64,000 nucleotides of DNA from positions 62,001-126,000 of the forward strand of contig CAZABH010000003.1 of the NCBI GenBank assembly GCA_964483585.1, written 5' to 3'. The notes beneath the pieces are model-generated. The model was not told the DNA's origin, made no database searches, and saw only the letters and a list, made by a program, of their open reading frames with translations. The DNA comes from SZUA-430 sp964483585 (GTDB taxonomy: Bacteria; Pseudomonadota; Alphaproteobacteria; Micropepsales; Micropepsaceae). Made by a program: the position numbers and the translations under genes. Shown here one piece after another: positions 1 to 8,777 of this stretch. Every line of letters begins with the position of its first letter. The stretch's first letter is position 1.

Positions 1-1779
1 ATCCTTGGCGATGGGCGCGGCCGCGCGCGAACCGCCGCCACCATGCTCCACGACAACCGAAATGGCGTAGCGCGGATTGATCACCGGCGCAAACGCGATG
101 AAGAGGGCATGATCCCTGAGTTCATAGGGAATGGTGCTCGGATCACGCCCCCGTAAGGCTGCAGTCAACCGACGGACCTGCGCTGTGCCCGTCTTTCCAG
201 CCATGTCGAAACCCTCGACGTCGAGGCGGGATCGCGCGGCTGTACCGCCCTGGTTTGTCACGGCATCCATGCTGTTGTGCACGATGGCAACATGCTCAGG
301 ATCAAGCCCGATGTCTCCGACGGTCGGACGCACATGCGGCTTGCCCCCAAACGACTTTATGACGTGCGGCAACACTGCCCGGCCCCCATTGGCAAGTCGT
401 GCCGTCATGACGCAGAGTTGCAGTGGCGTCATCAGCACAGCACCCTGCCCGATACCGACATTGTAGGTATCGCCGTCCCGCCAGATATCGTTACGCGCAC
501 GCTTCTTCCAGGCCGGATCAGGCATCAGCCCCTTTTTCTCGCCGGGAATCTCCAAACCATACGCCTCACCGACACCAAACCGATGCGACATTGCCGCGAT
601 CGCATTAATGCCCGTACGACGAGCGCACTCGTAAAAATAGACATCGCACGAATGCTTCATCGCCAGCGTCATGTCCATGCTGCCATGTCCACCCCGCTTC
701 CAGCAGTGGAAGACGTGCCGGCCCAGCGACGTTGCCCCGGAACAATGCACACGCGTATGCGGCGTCATGGCGCCCGAAGCAAGAGCCGCGAGCGCAACGA
801 TCGGCTTGTAGGTCGAGCCCGGAGGATACATTCCCGTGATTGCCTTGTTCAGAAGCGGCTTGAGCGGATCCTCATTAAGCGCCCGCCAGACTTTCGCAGA
901 GACCGTCGTCGTGAACTCATTGGGATCAAACCCTGGCGCAGAGACGATCGAAATGAGTTCACCCGTGTTCACGTCCATGACAACGACCGAACCGCTCTGC
1001 CCCGCAAGCTTTTCTTGCGCCAGCTTCTGCACTTCCATGTCTAGCGACAGAACGACATCATCCCCCGACTTGCCTTTGGTGCGAGCCAGCTCGCGGATTA
1101 CGCGACCATGCGCATTGACCTCATTGTGCGCAGCATCAGGCTTCCCGCGCAGCGCCACGTCGGCAGCCTTCTCAACCCCCGAACGGCCAATGCGGAACCC
1201 GGGCAGCGAGAGCAACTCGGGCTCTTCCTCGATGTCCTTGTCGGTTGGGCCCGCAACATATCCCAGCACATGGCTGAGCCAGGGCCCGAACGGATACGAG
1301 CGCAACTCCCCGACATCGGGTGTCAATCCCGCCAGGTCCGCAGCGTGCAAATTGACCCGAGCGAATTCATCCCAGCTCAAACCCTCGGCGACGAGCACCG
1401 GGTTGAACGGCTTGGACCGGCGCACCTCGCGCAGGACGCGTTGGATGCGCGCAGGTGAGATATCGATCAGCGAGGCCACGCGTTCAAGCGCTGCCGCCGG
1501 ATCAGGCGTGCGCTCCGGGGTCAGTAACAACCGGAAATTCTGGGCAGTCCTGGCAAGCTCCACACCGAACCGGTCGAAGATGCGACCACGCCGCGGCGCA
1601 AGAAGCTGCAGGTTGATCCGGTTGTCCTCCGCCATCATGGCAAATCGCTCGCGTTCGACGACCGAGAGCTGGAACATCCGTCCAGTCAGGAGGCCAAACA
1701 GGCCAAGCGTTCCCGCCGAAAGGATGGCAGTCCGCCGGGTGAAGGCTCTGAAACGAACACTGTCGCGACCATCCATCAT
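1..1779 (-). CDS. mrdA: Penicillin-binding protein 2 (partial, C-terminus outside window)
   Basis: Transpeptidase that cross-links peptidoglycan during cell elongation, anchored in the inner membrane with its catalytic domain in the periplasm. Translating the minus strand from the ATG at 1779 gives 593 codons without a stop. The order is an N-terminal membrane segment (about residues 17-38), a dimerisation domain, then the transpeptidase domain with the SxxK motif STYK at S322-K325, an SCD triplet about 50 residues on, and KTG starting at K529. The usual family length is 600-650 residues, so only the last few dozen are missing. It follows mreD by 16 bases and is the last visible gene of the mreBCD-mrdA unit; rodA would be expected next. 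Confidence 0.95.
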   Translation of the reverse strand, partial: MMDGRDSVRFRAFTRRTAILSAGTLGLFGLLTGRMFQLSVVERERFAMMAEDNRINLQLLAPRRGRIFDRFGVELARTAQNFRLLLTPERTPDPAAALERVASLIDISPARIQRVLREVRRSKPFNPVLVAEGLSWDEFARVNLHAADLAGLTPDVGELRSYPFGPWLSHVLGYVAGPTDKDIEEEPELLSLPGFRIGRSGVEKAADVALRGKPDAAHNEVNAHGRVIRELARTKGKSGDDVVLSLDMEVQKLAQEKLAGQSGSVVVMDVNTGELISIVSAPGFDPNEFTTTVSAKVWRALNEDPLKPLLNKAITGMYPPGSTYKPIVALAALASGAMTPHTRVHCSGATSLGRHVFHCWKRGGHGSMDMTLAMKHSCDVYFYECARRTGINAIAAMSHRFGVGEAYGLEIPGEKKGLMPDPAWKKRARNDIWRDGDTYNVGIGQGAVLMTPLQLCVMTARLANGGRAVLPHVIKSFGGKPHVRPTVGDIGLDPEHVAIVHNSMDAVTNQGGTAARSRLDVEGFDMAGKTGTAQVRRLTAALRGRDPSTIPYELRDHALFIAFAPVINPRYAISVVVEHGGGGSRAAAPIAKD

Positions 1780-1795
1780 CAGGGCACCTGTCCTG

Positions 1796-2329
1796 TCACG
1801 CGCTTTCGGGCGCAGTGGTCAGCAGCCGGCGGAGCAGGGAAAACACGCGCGCAAACAATGGATAGAGCACAAGCGTGACCAGCGCCTGCAACGCAAGCTC
1901 CAGAGGATGAACCCATCGCTCGAACAAGACCATGCCCATGAACCACGCAAGGCTCGTCACAAGCATGATGACCAGCGCAAAACCCAACCACGCGCCGATA
2001 CCGGTTCGCCCGCGAAAGAACACCCGCTGCGTGAGCGTGAAACCATAGGCGGCAAGATAGATGACAACCCAGAAGCCCAGGGGAGTCCCAGACAGCAGGT
2101 CATGCGTCAGGCCCAAAAGGAATACCGCCCAGGGCGGCATGAAAACGGGTCCATTGATCGCCCAGAAGTAAAGACTCAGCGCGGCGATATCGGGCAAGGG
2201 CACCGCGCCATGCAGAACATGAACGGGTACCGCAGCAACAAGCATGAGACCGACAGTGATCAGCAATGGCAGTGACCGCCAGCAGAGTTGGACAAGCTTC
2301 ATATAGGCTGCGTGCACTGTCTCGATCAT
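1796..2329 (-). CDS. mreD: Rod shape-determining protein MreD
   Basis: Integral membrane partner of MreC in the elongasome that directs lateral wall synthesis. The 177-residue protein is almost entirely hydrophobic with five or so predicted membrane helices, typical of MreD. Its ATG overlaps the mreC stop (ATGA), so the two are probably translationally coupled. The call rests on hydrophobicity, length and position between mreC and mrdA as much as on sequence, since MreD is poorly conserved. Confidence 0.9.
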   Translation of the reverse strand: MIETVHAAYMKLVQLCWRSLPLLITVGLMLVAAVPVHVLHGAVPLPDIAALSLYFWAINGPVFMPPWAVFLLGLTHDLLSGTPLGFWVVIYLAAYGFTLTQRVFFRGRTGIGAWLGFALVIMLVTSLAWFMGMVLFERWVHPLELALQALVTLVLYPLFARVFSLLRRLLTTAPESA

Positions 2330-3300
2330 CGGACACCCGGCCCCACAAGCTGGAAGACGCCGGGCCTCGGTATGGAACCCGACAGCGGTGGCACACCTCC
2401 CGGAAAGGACGATGGCACGCGCACCGCGCCGGGTACAGCTGGCGGCGGCACATCCCCCCCGGCATCGACATCGACAGGTGCTTGATAATCAAGCACCCTG
2501 ACAAAATCAGCGCGCCGCTCGCTTGTAAACAATTCAACCCGCGGAGATCCCGCCCCCCGGACCACAACACCCACGACCACACCTGGCGGCAGCGCACCAC
2601 CGTCGGCAGTTGTGAGCACACGAGCCCCGGCAGTCAAACGCGATCCCGGAGGGAGATACGAGAGCATCGGCCGGTCCGATGAATCGCCCGCCATGATGGC
2701 TTTCAGGTTCGCACCCTCGACTATGACAGGAATGCGGCTATTGGGATCGGTGAGCAGAAGCACCCGCGATGAACGCCTGCCCGTGCCAATGACACGCCCC
2801 AGCAAACCACGATCGTCAACAACCGCCTGCCCCTTCATCACCCCCTGCTCGCGCCCGACGCTTACAATCACGGACCGCATGAACGGCCCGGACATGTCGG
2901 CAATTACCCGGCCAGCCACACCAGCTACAGGCGCCTCGACAGGAACGCGGAGCAGCCTCTCGTAGCGCTTCACCTCGCGTTGCAGCTTTCCCAGTTCGCT
3001 CTGCGCCATGCGAAGCTTGGCGTTCTCGTCACGCAAACGCTGATTCTCTTCGTAGACCGAAAAGAATGTTCCGACGCCCTCGATCCAGCGGTTTGCGGTT
3101 GCGGCAGGCCCGGAAATCAGGTCGAGCACCGACGCTGCAGCATCATCGGCAAGGCCACGCACAGCAGTCGTCAGCTCACCCTGGCCGCGACTGAACACAA
3201 GCAACGCCATCCCGGCAACGAACAAAAGCGCGAGCATGCGGTTCTCGAGCACAAAGGCCCAGAGCCCGGATGTTCTGCGTCGCTTGGAGTTCCACGCCAT
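2326..3300 (-). CDS. mreC: Rod shape-determining protein MreC
   Basis: Bitopic periplasmic scaffold linking MreB filaments to PBP2. The start chosen is the ATG at 3300 (MAWNSKRR...), just after mreB. The longer frame upstream runs antisense-like into mreB and lacks MreC features. The order is a cytoplasmic basic tail, one membrane helix near residues 15-35, a coiled coil at about 70-105 (ENQRLRDENAKLRMA), then the beta-rich MreC core. A proline-rich C-terminal tail of about 50 residues follows, common in alphaproteobacteria. The gap to the mreB stop is 19 bases. Confidence 0.93.
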   Translation of the reverse strand: MAWNSKRRRTSGLWAFVLENRMLALLFVAGMALLVFSRGQGELTTAVRGLADDAAASVLDLISGPAATANRWIEGVGTFFSVYEENQRLRDENAKLRMAQSELGKLQREVKRYERLLRVPVEAPVAGVAGRVIADMSGPFMRSVIVSVGREQGVMKGQAVVDDRGLLGRVIGTGRRSSRVLLLTDPNSRIPVIVEGANLKAIMAGDSSDRPMLSYLPPGSRLTAGARVLTTADGGALPPGVVVGVVVRGAGSPRVELFTSERRADFVRVLDYQAPVDVDAGGDVPPPAVPGAVRVPSSFPGGVPPLSGSIPRPGVFQLVGPGVR

Positions 3301-3319
3301 GAACAGAAGACCGCATTGA

Positions 3320-4363
3320 TCAGTAATAGACCGAAGACAGGACCTGCTTGTGTGTATTGAGATGCTCGAGCACCTTACCGGTCCCCAGGGCCACGCACGA
3401 CAACGGCTCATCCGCGATCGACACAGGCAACCCGGTACGATCGCGCAGCACCTGATCCAGATTGGTCAGCAGCGCACCGCCACCCGTCATGACGATGCCT
3501 TTTTCAACGATATCGGCAGCAAGCTCGGGCGGAGTAGCCTCGAGCGCGACCTTGACCGCCTCGACGATTTGGCTGACCGGCTCCTGGAGGGCGTCAGCAA
3601 TCTGCGCCTGTGTAATCGTGATTTCCTTTGGGACACCATTCAGAAGGTCTCGTCCCTTGATATCGATGCGCACCTCGCTCGCATTCTCGGGAGCCTTGGC
3701 GCAGCCCACTTCCTTCTTGATGCGCTCAGCCGAAGCCTCCCCGATCAGGAGATTGTGTTGCCGCCGTATGTAAGAAATGATGGCCTCGTCCATCTTGTCG
3801 CCACCAACCCGCACCGAGCGCGCATAAACGATCCCGCCCAGAGACAGCACAGCGACCTCTGTCGTGCCACCGCCGATATCGACCACCATCGAGCCCGTCG
3901 CCTCCGTCACCGGAAGATCAGCACCAATGGCGGCAGCCATCGGCTCTTCGATCAGGTAGACCCGTCGGGCGCCCGCCTGCAGAGCTGACTCCTGGATTGC
4001 GCGTTTTTCGACGGCCGTTGCTCCCGATGGTACACAGATGATGATCATCGGGTTGGCAAACGAGCGTCGATTGTGAACCTTGCGGATGAAGTGCTTGATC
4101 ATTTCTTCCGCTACCTCGAAATCCGCAATCACGCCATCGCGCATGGGCCGGATCGCCTCGATGTTGCCGGGCGTGCGGCCCAGCATCATCTTCGCGGCAT
4201 TGCCGACCTCAAGCACTTGCTTCTTGCCATTCTTGCTCATGATGGCAACGACAGAGGGTTCGTTCAGCACGATGCCTCGCCCCTTCACATAGACCAGGGT
4301 ATTGGCAGTCCCCAGGTCGATAGCCATGTCCGAGGACAGCATTCCAAGCAGGCTAGACAGCAT
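3320..4363 (-). CDS. mreB: Rod shape-determining protein MreB
   Basis: Actin-like ATPase that polymerises under the inner membrane and positions the elongasome. The 347-residue protein starts MLSSLLGMLSSDMAIDLGTANT. The phosphate-1 motif (DLGTANTLVY), the DIGGGTTEVAVLS phosphate-2 loop and the GGGALL adenosine-loop motif are all visible. The ATG at 4363 matches the usual MreB N-terminus; an upstream in-frame start at 4411 would add an atypical extension. It is first in the unit mreB-mreC-mreD-mrdA. Confidence 0.97.
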   Translation of the reverse strand: MLSSLLGMLSSDMAIDLGTANTLVYVKGRGIVLNEPSVVAIMSKNGKKQVLEVGNAAKMMLGRTPGNIEAIRPMRDGVIADFEVAEEMIKHFIRKVHNRRSFANPMIIICVPSGATAVEKRAIQESALQAGARRVYLIEEPMAAAIGADLPVTEATGSMVVDIGGGTTEVAVLSLGGIVYARSVRVGGDKMDEAIISYIRRQHNLLIGEASAERIKKEVGCAKAPENASEVRIDIKGRDLLNGVPKEITITQAQIADALQEPVSQIVEAVKVALEATPPELAADIVEKGIVMTGGGALLTNLDQVLRDRTGLPVSIADEPLSCVALGTGKVLEHLNTHKQVLSSVYY

Positions 4364-4421
4364 TTGCGTCTCCAACGTCTTCTTGTTGGCGAATGGTCCC
4401 CAAGGGGCCACCCGCAGGGCA

Positions 4422-4443
4422 GGTGGCGCGCTAGCGCGCCACC
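4422..4443. repeat. Perfect 22-bp palindrome spanning the leuA stop codon
   Basis: Both halves read GGTGGCGCGCT on their own strand, and the leuA TAG (4431-4433) sits at the centre. In leuA orientation no T-run follows, so this is not a standard intrinsic terminator. It could act as a stability hairpin at the 3' end of the leuA mRNA. Confidence 0.55.
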
Positions 4444-5981
4444 GTCAGGGTTTCAGGTTTCGTTTTCAGACGCTTCACCAGCAGCTTGTTGAGGGCGTGG
4501 ACATAGGCCTTGGCTGCCGAGACAAGCGTATCGGTATCGGCCGCGCGTCCCGTGACGCTGCGCCCCTCCTCGACAAGCCTGACGGTGACCCCTGCCTGCG
4601 CATCGGTTCCCTCGGTAACTGCGTGCACGTCGAACAGCGCGAGCGTCGCCTCGTGCGGGTAGAGCGACTTGATGGCATTGAAGATTGCGTCGACCGGCCC
4701 GTCACCACGCGCAACACCTATGCGGGTAAGCCCGTCAATCGACAACTCAAGCTCCGCGCTCTGCGGGCCGAACGTGCCCGCGACCACACGCAGGTTCACG
4801 AAGCGGATGGAGTCCTGCCCACGAGCAATCTCGTCATCCACAAGGGCAATGATGTCTTCGTCGAACACGTGCTTCTTGCGATCTGCCAGATCCTTGAAGC
4901 GGCGGAAAGCATCCTCAAGGGCATTGGGCCCCAATTCATACCCCATGGCCTCGAGTTTGTCCTTGAAAGCATGCCGCCCCGAGAGCTTGCCCAGCACCAG
5001 CGATGTCTTGGCCACACCGACGGACTCCGGCGTCATGATTTCATAGGTCTGCGTATGCTTCAGCATACCGTCCTGGTGAATGCCGGACTCATGGGCAAAC
5101 GCATTCTTGCCAACGATGGCCTTGTTGAACTGAACGGGAAATCCCGTGACGTTCGAGACCATTTTCGATGCACGCGCAAGCTGCGTCGTCTCGATCCCGG
5201 TGACGAAGGGCAGGATGTCCTGCCGCACATTCATCGCCATGACGATTTCTTCCAGCGCCGCATTGCCGGCACGCTCGCCAATCCCGTTGATCGTGCACTC
5301 GATTTGCCGCGCGCCCGCTGCAATACCCGCAAGCGAATTGGCAACCGCAAGCCCAAGGTCATTGTGGCAATGGGTTGAAAACACGACCCGCTCGGCTCCG
5401 GGCACATTCTCCATCAGCGCGCGGATAAGTGCCGCGTACTCCGAGGGTATGGCATAGCCGACCGTGTCGGGAATATTGATCGTGGTCGCCCCGCAACGAA
5501 TGGCAGCTTCGACGCAGCGGCAAAGAAATTCGAACTCGGTTCGCGTGGCATCTTCGGCAGACCACTCGACATCATCGATCCAGTTTCGCGCACGGGTCAC
5601 GCTCGCGGTCACCGCCTCCAGCACCTGATGGGGCTCAAGCTGAAGCTTGTGCCTCATATGCACAGGACTGGTGGAAATGAATGTATGGATGCGTCCCCGC
5701 GCAGCCCCCTTGATGGCCTCCCCGGCACGATCGATATCCTTGATGCCAGCGCGCGCAAGGCCGCACACCACGGCTCGTTTCACGATCCGGGATATCTCCT
5801 GCACGGCTTCGAAGTCGCCATTCGAGGCAATCGGGAACCCGGCCTCGATGACATCGACACCCAAATCGTCGAGCATGGCGGCAATCTTGAGCTTCTCCTC
5901 AAGGTTCATGGCCGCGCCAGGCGACTGCTCGCCGTCACGCAACGTCGTGTCGAAAATGATAACTCTGCTGGAACTGGACAT
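4431..5981 (-). CDS. leuA: 2-isopropylmalate synthase
   Basis: First committed step of leucine synthesis: condenses acetyl-CoA with 2-oxoisovalerate in the cytoplasm. At 516 residues it has the HMGL-like TIM barrel with the DTTLRDGEQSPG signature near residue 11 and the metal-binding HCHNDLG near residue 205. The C-terminal LeuA regulatory (leucine feedback) domain occupies roughly 390-510. Upstream lie a candidate Leu-rich leader peptide (6104-6211) and mutually exclusive hairpins, suggesting attenuation. The stop codon lies inside a 22-bp palindrome. It is transcribed towards mreB, with 67 bases between them. Confidence 0.97.
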   Translation of the reverse strand: MSSSSRVIIFDTTLRDGEQSPGAAMNLEEKLKIAAMLDDLGVDVIEAGFPIASNGDFEAVQEISRIVKRAVVCGLARAGIKDIDRAGEAIKGAARGRIHTFISTSPVHMRHKLQLEPHQVLEAVTASVTRARNWIDDVEWSAEDATRTEFEFLCRCVEAAIRCGATTINIPDTVGYAIPSEYAALIRALMENVPGAERVVFSTHCHNDLGLAVANSLAGIAAGARQIECTINGIGERAGNAALEEIVMAMNVRQDILPFVTGIETTQLARASKMVSNVTGFPVQFNKAIVGKNAFAHESGIHQDGMLKHTQTYEIMTPESVGVAKTSLVLGKLSGRHAFKDKLEAMGYELGPNALEDAFRRFKDLADRKKHVFDEDIIALVDDEIARGQDSIRFVNLRVVAGTFGPQSAELELSIDGLTRIGVARGDGPVDAIFNAIKSLYPHEATLALFDVHAVTEGTDAQAGVTVRLVEEGRSVTGRAADTDTLVSAAKAYVHALNKLLVKRLKTKPETLTVAR

Positions 5982-6049
5982 GGTCTGAACTCACTTCCCG
6001 CCTGCACGCGGTTTCGGATCTGGCGCCCGGGGCTGTCACCCGTCTCGAT

Positions 6050-6111
6050 CCCCTAGGCACCGGCCGCTTCGCCCCTCGGGCATCTGCAGCGACCATCGTG
6101 CGCCTAGGGGC
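6050..6111 (-). promoter_or_regulatory. Candidate leuA attenuator: mutually exclusive RNA stems
   Basis: In leuA orientation a segment at the leader stop codon (TCGCCCCTAGGC) can pair in two ways. It forms a perfect 8-bp stem with AGGGGCGA about 30 bases on, or a perfect 9-bp stem (CCCCTAGGC with GCCTAGGGG) with a later segment. That later segment can itself pair, with one bulge, to CCCCGGGCGCC further downstream (around 6021-6031). The geometry resembles a leader-peptide attenuator. No poly-U run follows the last stem, so the mechanism (termination or translational) is open. Confidence 0.5.
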
Positions 6112-6211
6112 GACTAAGCAGCAGCCCGAGCCCGATCCGGAAGGAAAGACGAAGACCTCCACAGGCGCACAGGATCGGGCGTGCGAAAACCGCACCCTGA
6201 TGTCCTGCCAT
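6104..6211 (-). CDS. leuL: Candidate leuA leader peptide, Leu-rich
   Basis: A 35-codon frame starting at the ATG at 6211 ends with the segment RIGLGLLLSRP. Seven of 19 residues near the C-terminus are Leu, including three consecutive Leu codons (CTG CTG CTT) just before the stop. The stop codon lies inside the first stem of the competing hairpins upstream of leuA. A weak AGGTT precedes the ATG, and another in-frame ATG lies at 6230. Stalling at the Leu codons would be expected to block the first stem. Function is inferred from layout only. Confidence 0.5.
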   Translation of the reverse strand: MAGHQGAVFARPILCACGGLRLSFRIGLGLLLSRP

Positions 6212-6330
6212 GCAACCTGCACCGACCATGACGTCCCAGCCTCGCGCGCCAGCCCGATAACCTGGCGTTGACCATAAGGGACCGTTCTTAAAGCCCGGTG
6301 AAACACAAGGCCACGAACCAAACAATCCCT

Positions 6331-6344
6331 CGTATTTAAATACG
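6331..6344. repeat. 14-bp AT-rich perfect palindrome in the leuA / 6537 gene divergent region
   Basis: CGTATTTAAATACG is a perfect dyad in the 325-base stretch between the leuA leader and the plus-strand gene. That stretch (6212-6536) holds no credible gene. The dyad stands out from its GC-rich surroundings and may be a protein-binding site; I cannot assign a regulator. Confidence 0.35.
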
Positions 6345-6536
6345 GCGAATCGGGCATCTGGCGCAATGCCAATCACGCCCATCGAGTGCTTTTTCCGTCA
6401 CCTCATCGCAGCCTTCGCATGACATCACCGCCGCCAGACCACGCCTGCCCCTTTCATCACTTCGAAACCCTTCGCTAACCCGATAGTCAGCATCCGTATG
6501 CTTTCATGCCGCAAACAAAAAAGGGCGGCCACCATC

Positions 6537-8777
6537 ATGGGCAACATCGCGTCACCGGAACCAATGCCGGCGAAAACCCCTGCACGCCAGCTGCCAGAGC
6601 GGCTCCTCGAGATCATTTTCCCGCTGACCACTTCGGCCATCTTCACGGCCGCAGCCTTGCTCTTCTGGGTCCAGCCGATGATCGGCAAACTGGTGCTGCC
6701 GCTGATGGGCGGTACGCCAGCCGTGTGGGCAGCAACACTGCTGTTCTTCCAGACGGCGCTTCTGATGGGCTACCTCTACGCGCATGCGATCGGCCAATTT
6801 CTGCCCATTCGCGCACAAGTCCTCGTCCACATGGCCGTCCTGCTGCTGGCCACCCTGGCCCTGCCGATTGGCATACCCACCGGGATACACCCCCCAGCAG
6901 ACAGCATGCCGGTCCTCTGGTTGTTTGGCCTGTTTGCCGTCACAGTTGGCGCGCCCTACACGGCCCTGGCCGCAACCTCCCCTCTGCTGCAGCGCTGGTT
7001 CTCGATGTCGGGACACCCGGCAGCCTCGAACCCATATCAGCTCTACGTTGCCTCGAATGTCGGCAGTCTTGTAGGACTCCTGGGCTACCCGCTGCTGATA
7101 GAGCCCCTTGCCGGCACCAGCCTGCAGACCGTCTTGTGGTCGATCGGGTTCCTGGTACTTGCCCTGATGATCGGGTTCGCGGCACTGGCCCTCCAGGTCC
7201 GACCGCAGGCCGTGCAGGCCCAGGCCGCCGCAAGCACCGCGCGCATCACCACGTTCGACCGCTTCCGTTGGGTCGCGCTTTCATTTGTGCCTTCAAGCCT
7301 GCTCCTCGGCGTCACCACCCACATTACGACCGACATTGCAGCCATGCCCCTGCTCTGGGCGTTCCCGCTGGCGCTCTATCTGCTGACATTCATTGTCGCA
7401 TTCGCAGACCGCCCTCTGATTGCGCGCTCTATACTGCTCAAGGTGGAAACGCTGGCCATCGTTCTTCTGGCAGCAATGATGTGGTTCAAGGTCGCCACCG
7501 CCATAGGCCTCGCCGTCAGCCTCTTCGCCTTTTTCGCAATCGCGCTGATGCGTCACACGGACCTCGTCGAGACAAAACCGCCGGCGGGCAACCTGACCGA
7601 ATTCTATCTCTGGATGTCCTTCGGTGGCGCCCTTGGCGGCGTCTTCAATGCCATTATTGCACCGATGGCGTTCGACACGGTGGCCGAATACCCCCTGACA
7701 TTGGCGGCGGCAGCCTTTACTCGCCTGCTCATGGTTCCAGCATCCGAACGCTGGTCATTCAGCAAATATGACTTCGTTCTCCCCGCGGTCACCGTGCTGG
7801 CAGTGGCCTCGATGCACGTCTTCAGCTACGACTTCTCGCAACTGCCACTGCTCGTCATGGCCCTGGCTATTGGCCTGATGTCGTTCGTTGTCTATGTCTT
7901 CCAGGACCGCCCTTGGCGGTTCGCTCTCGGCCTGTCCTGTGTACTTGCACTGCTGATCGGCAGGTTCGACAGCGCCCTGATGTACCAGGCACGCAGCTTC
8001 TTCGGCACCTACCGTGTGCACCTGCAGCCGGACATCAACCAGGTGATCCTCTCGCACGGCACCACAATCCATGGCGCCCAACGGGTTGGCGAAGCCCGCC
8101 CGACACCGCTGACCTATTACGCCAAGGAGGGCCCGCTGGGACAGGCACTCACCGCCCTGCGCGGCCTGTCGCCAAGCCTGCGCTTCGGCGTTGTCGGTAT
8201 GGGATCAGGTGCATCCGCGTGCTACTCCACACCCACGGACACATGGACCTTCTACGAAATCGATCCGCTGGTCGTGAGCATTGCCAGGGACCACGGCACG
8301 TTCCGCTTCCTCAGCGACTGTACACCGAACGCCCGCATCGTCACGGGTGACGCGCGCCTGTCGCTTGTCAACGAGCCCAACGCAGCCTTCGACATCCTCA
8401 TCCTGGATGCCTTCAGCTCGGACTCGATCCCGACCCATCTGATGACGCGCGAGGCGCTTGAACTCGCCCGCACCAAGCTGGCAACGGACGGCGTGATCCT
8501 GTTCAACATCTCGAACCGCTACCTCAAGCTCGAACCGGTCGTGGCGAACACCGCGCGGGCCGCGGGCCTCTCGGGCATCGCGCAGCTCTTCCAGGCAACC
8601 GAGGAACAGTCAGAGCAGATGATCACCTCGTCCCACTGGATCGCCCTGTCGAACAACAAGGCCGCACTCTCAAGGATTGCCGAGAACGGAAAATGGCAAC
8701 CGCTGAAGCCGGATCCGAAGAGCCCGATCTGGACCGACGACTACTCAAGCCTGATGGGCGTCGTCTCGATCAAGTGA
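6537..8777 (+). CDS. Membrane-fused spermidine synthase-like protein
   Basis: A two-part protein of about 746 residues. The first roughly 480 residues hold a dozen or so hydrophobic helices resembling a transporter fold. The C-terminal roughly 210 residues form a soluble Rossmann methyltransferase-like domain of the spermidine-synthase family, with GMGSGASAC, the acidic EIDPL motif, a GDARLSL loop and DAFSSDSIPTHL. Similar fusions are widespread, but their substrate is unproven, so polyamine synthesis is not asserted. I prefer the ATG at 6537 (MGNIAS, preceded by AAGGGCGG); an in-frame ATG at 6498 would add 13 residues. The gene is monocistronic and divergent from leuA, and its stop overlaps the purT stop by 8 bases. 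Confidence 0.8.
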   Translation: MGNIASPEPMPAKTPARQLPERLLEIIFPLTTSAIFTAAALLFWVQPMIGKLVLPLMGGTPAVWAATLLFFQTALLMGYLYAHAIGQFLPIRAQVLVHMAVLLLATLALPIGIPTGIHPPADSMPVLWLFGLFAVTVGAPYTALAATSPLLQRWFSMSGHPAASNPYQLYVASNVGSLVGLLGYPLLIEPLAGTSLQTVLWSIGFLVLALMIGFAALALQVRPQAVQAQAAASTARITTFDRFRWVALSFVPSSLLLGVTTHITTDIAAMPLLWAFPLALYLLTFIVAFADRPLIARSILLKVETLAIVLLAAMMWFKVATAIGLAVSLFAFFAIALMRHTDLVETKPPAGNLTEFYLWMSFGGALGGVFNAIIAPMAFDTVAEYPLTLAAAAFTRLLMVPASERWSFSKYDFVLPAVTVLAVASMHVFSYDFSQLPLLVMALAIGLMSFVVYVFQDRPWRFALGLSCVLALLIGRFDSALMYQARSFFGTYRVHLQPDINQVILSHGTTIHGAQRVGEARPTPLTYYAKEGPLGQALTALRGLSPSLRFGVVGMGSGASACYSTPTDTWTFYEIDPLVVSIARDHGTFRFLSDCTPNARIVTGDARLSLVNEPNAAFDILILDAFSSDSIPTHLMTREALELARTKLATDGVILFNISNRYLKLEPVVANTARAAGLSGIAQLFQATEEQSEQMITSSHWIALSNNKAALSRIAENGKWQPLKPDPKSPIWTDDYSSLMGVVSIK

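Noticed and set aside
836..2275. Long plus-strand frame (479 codons) antisense to mrdA and mreD
   Set aside because: Low-complexity Ser/Arg-rich product with no family features; the minus strand carries a clear PBP2 and MreD.
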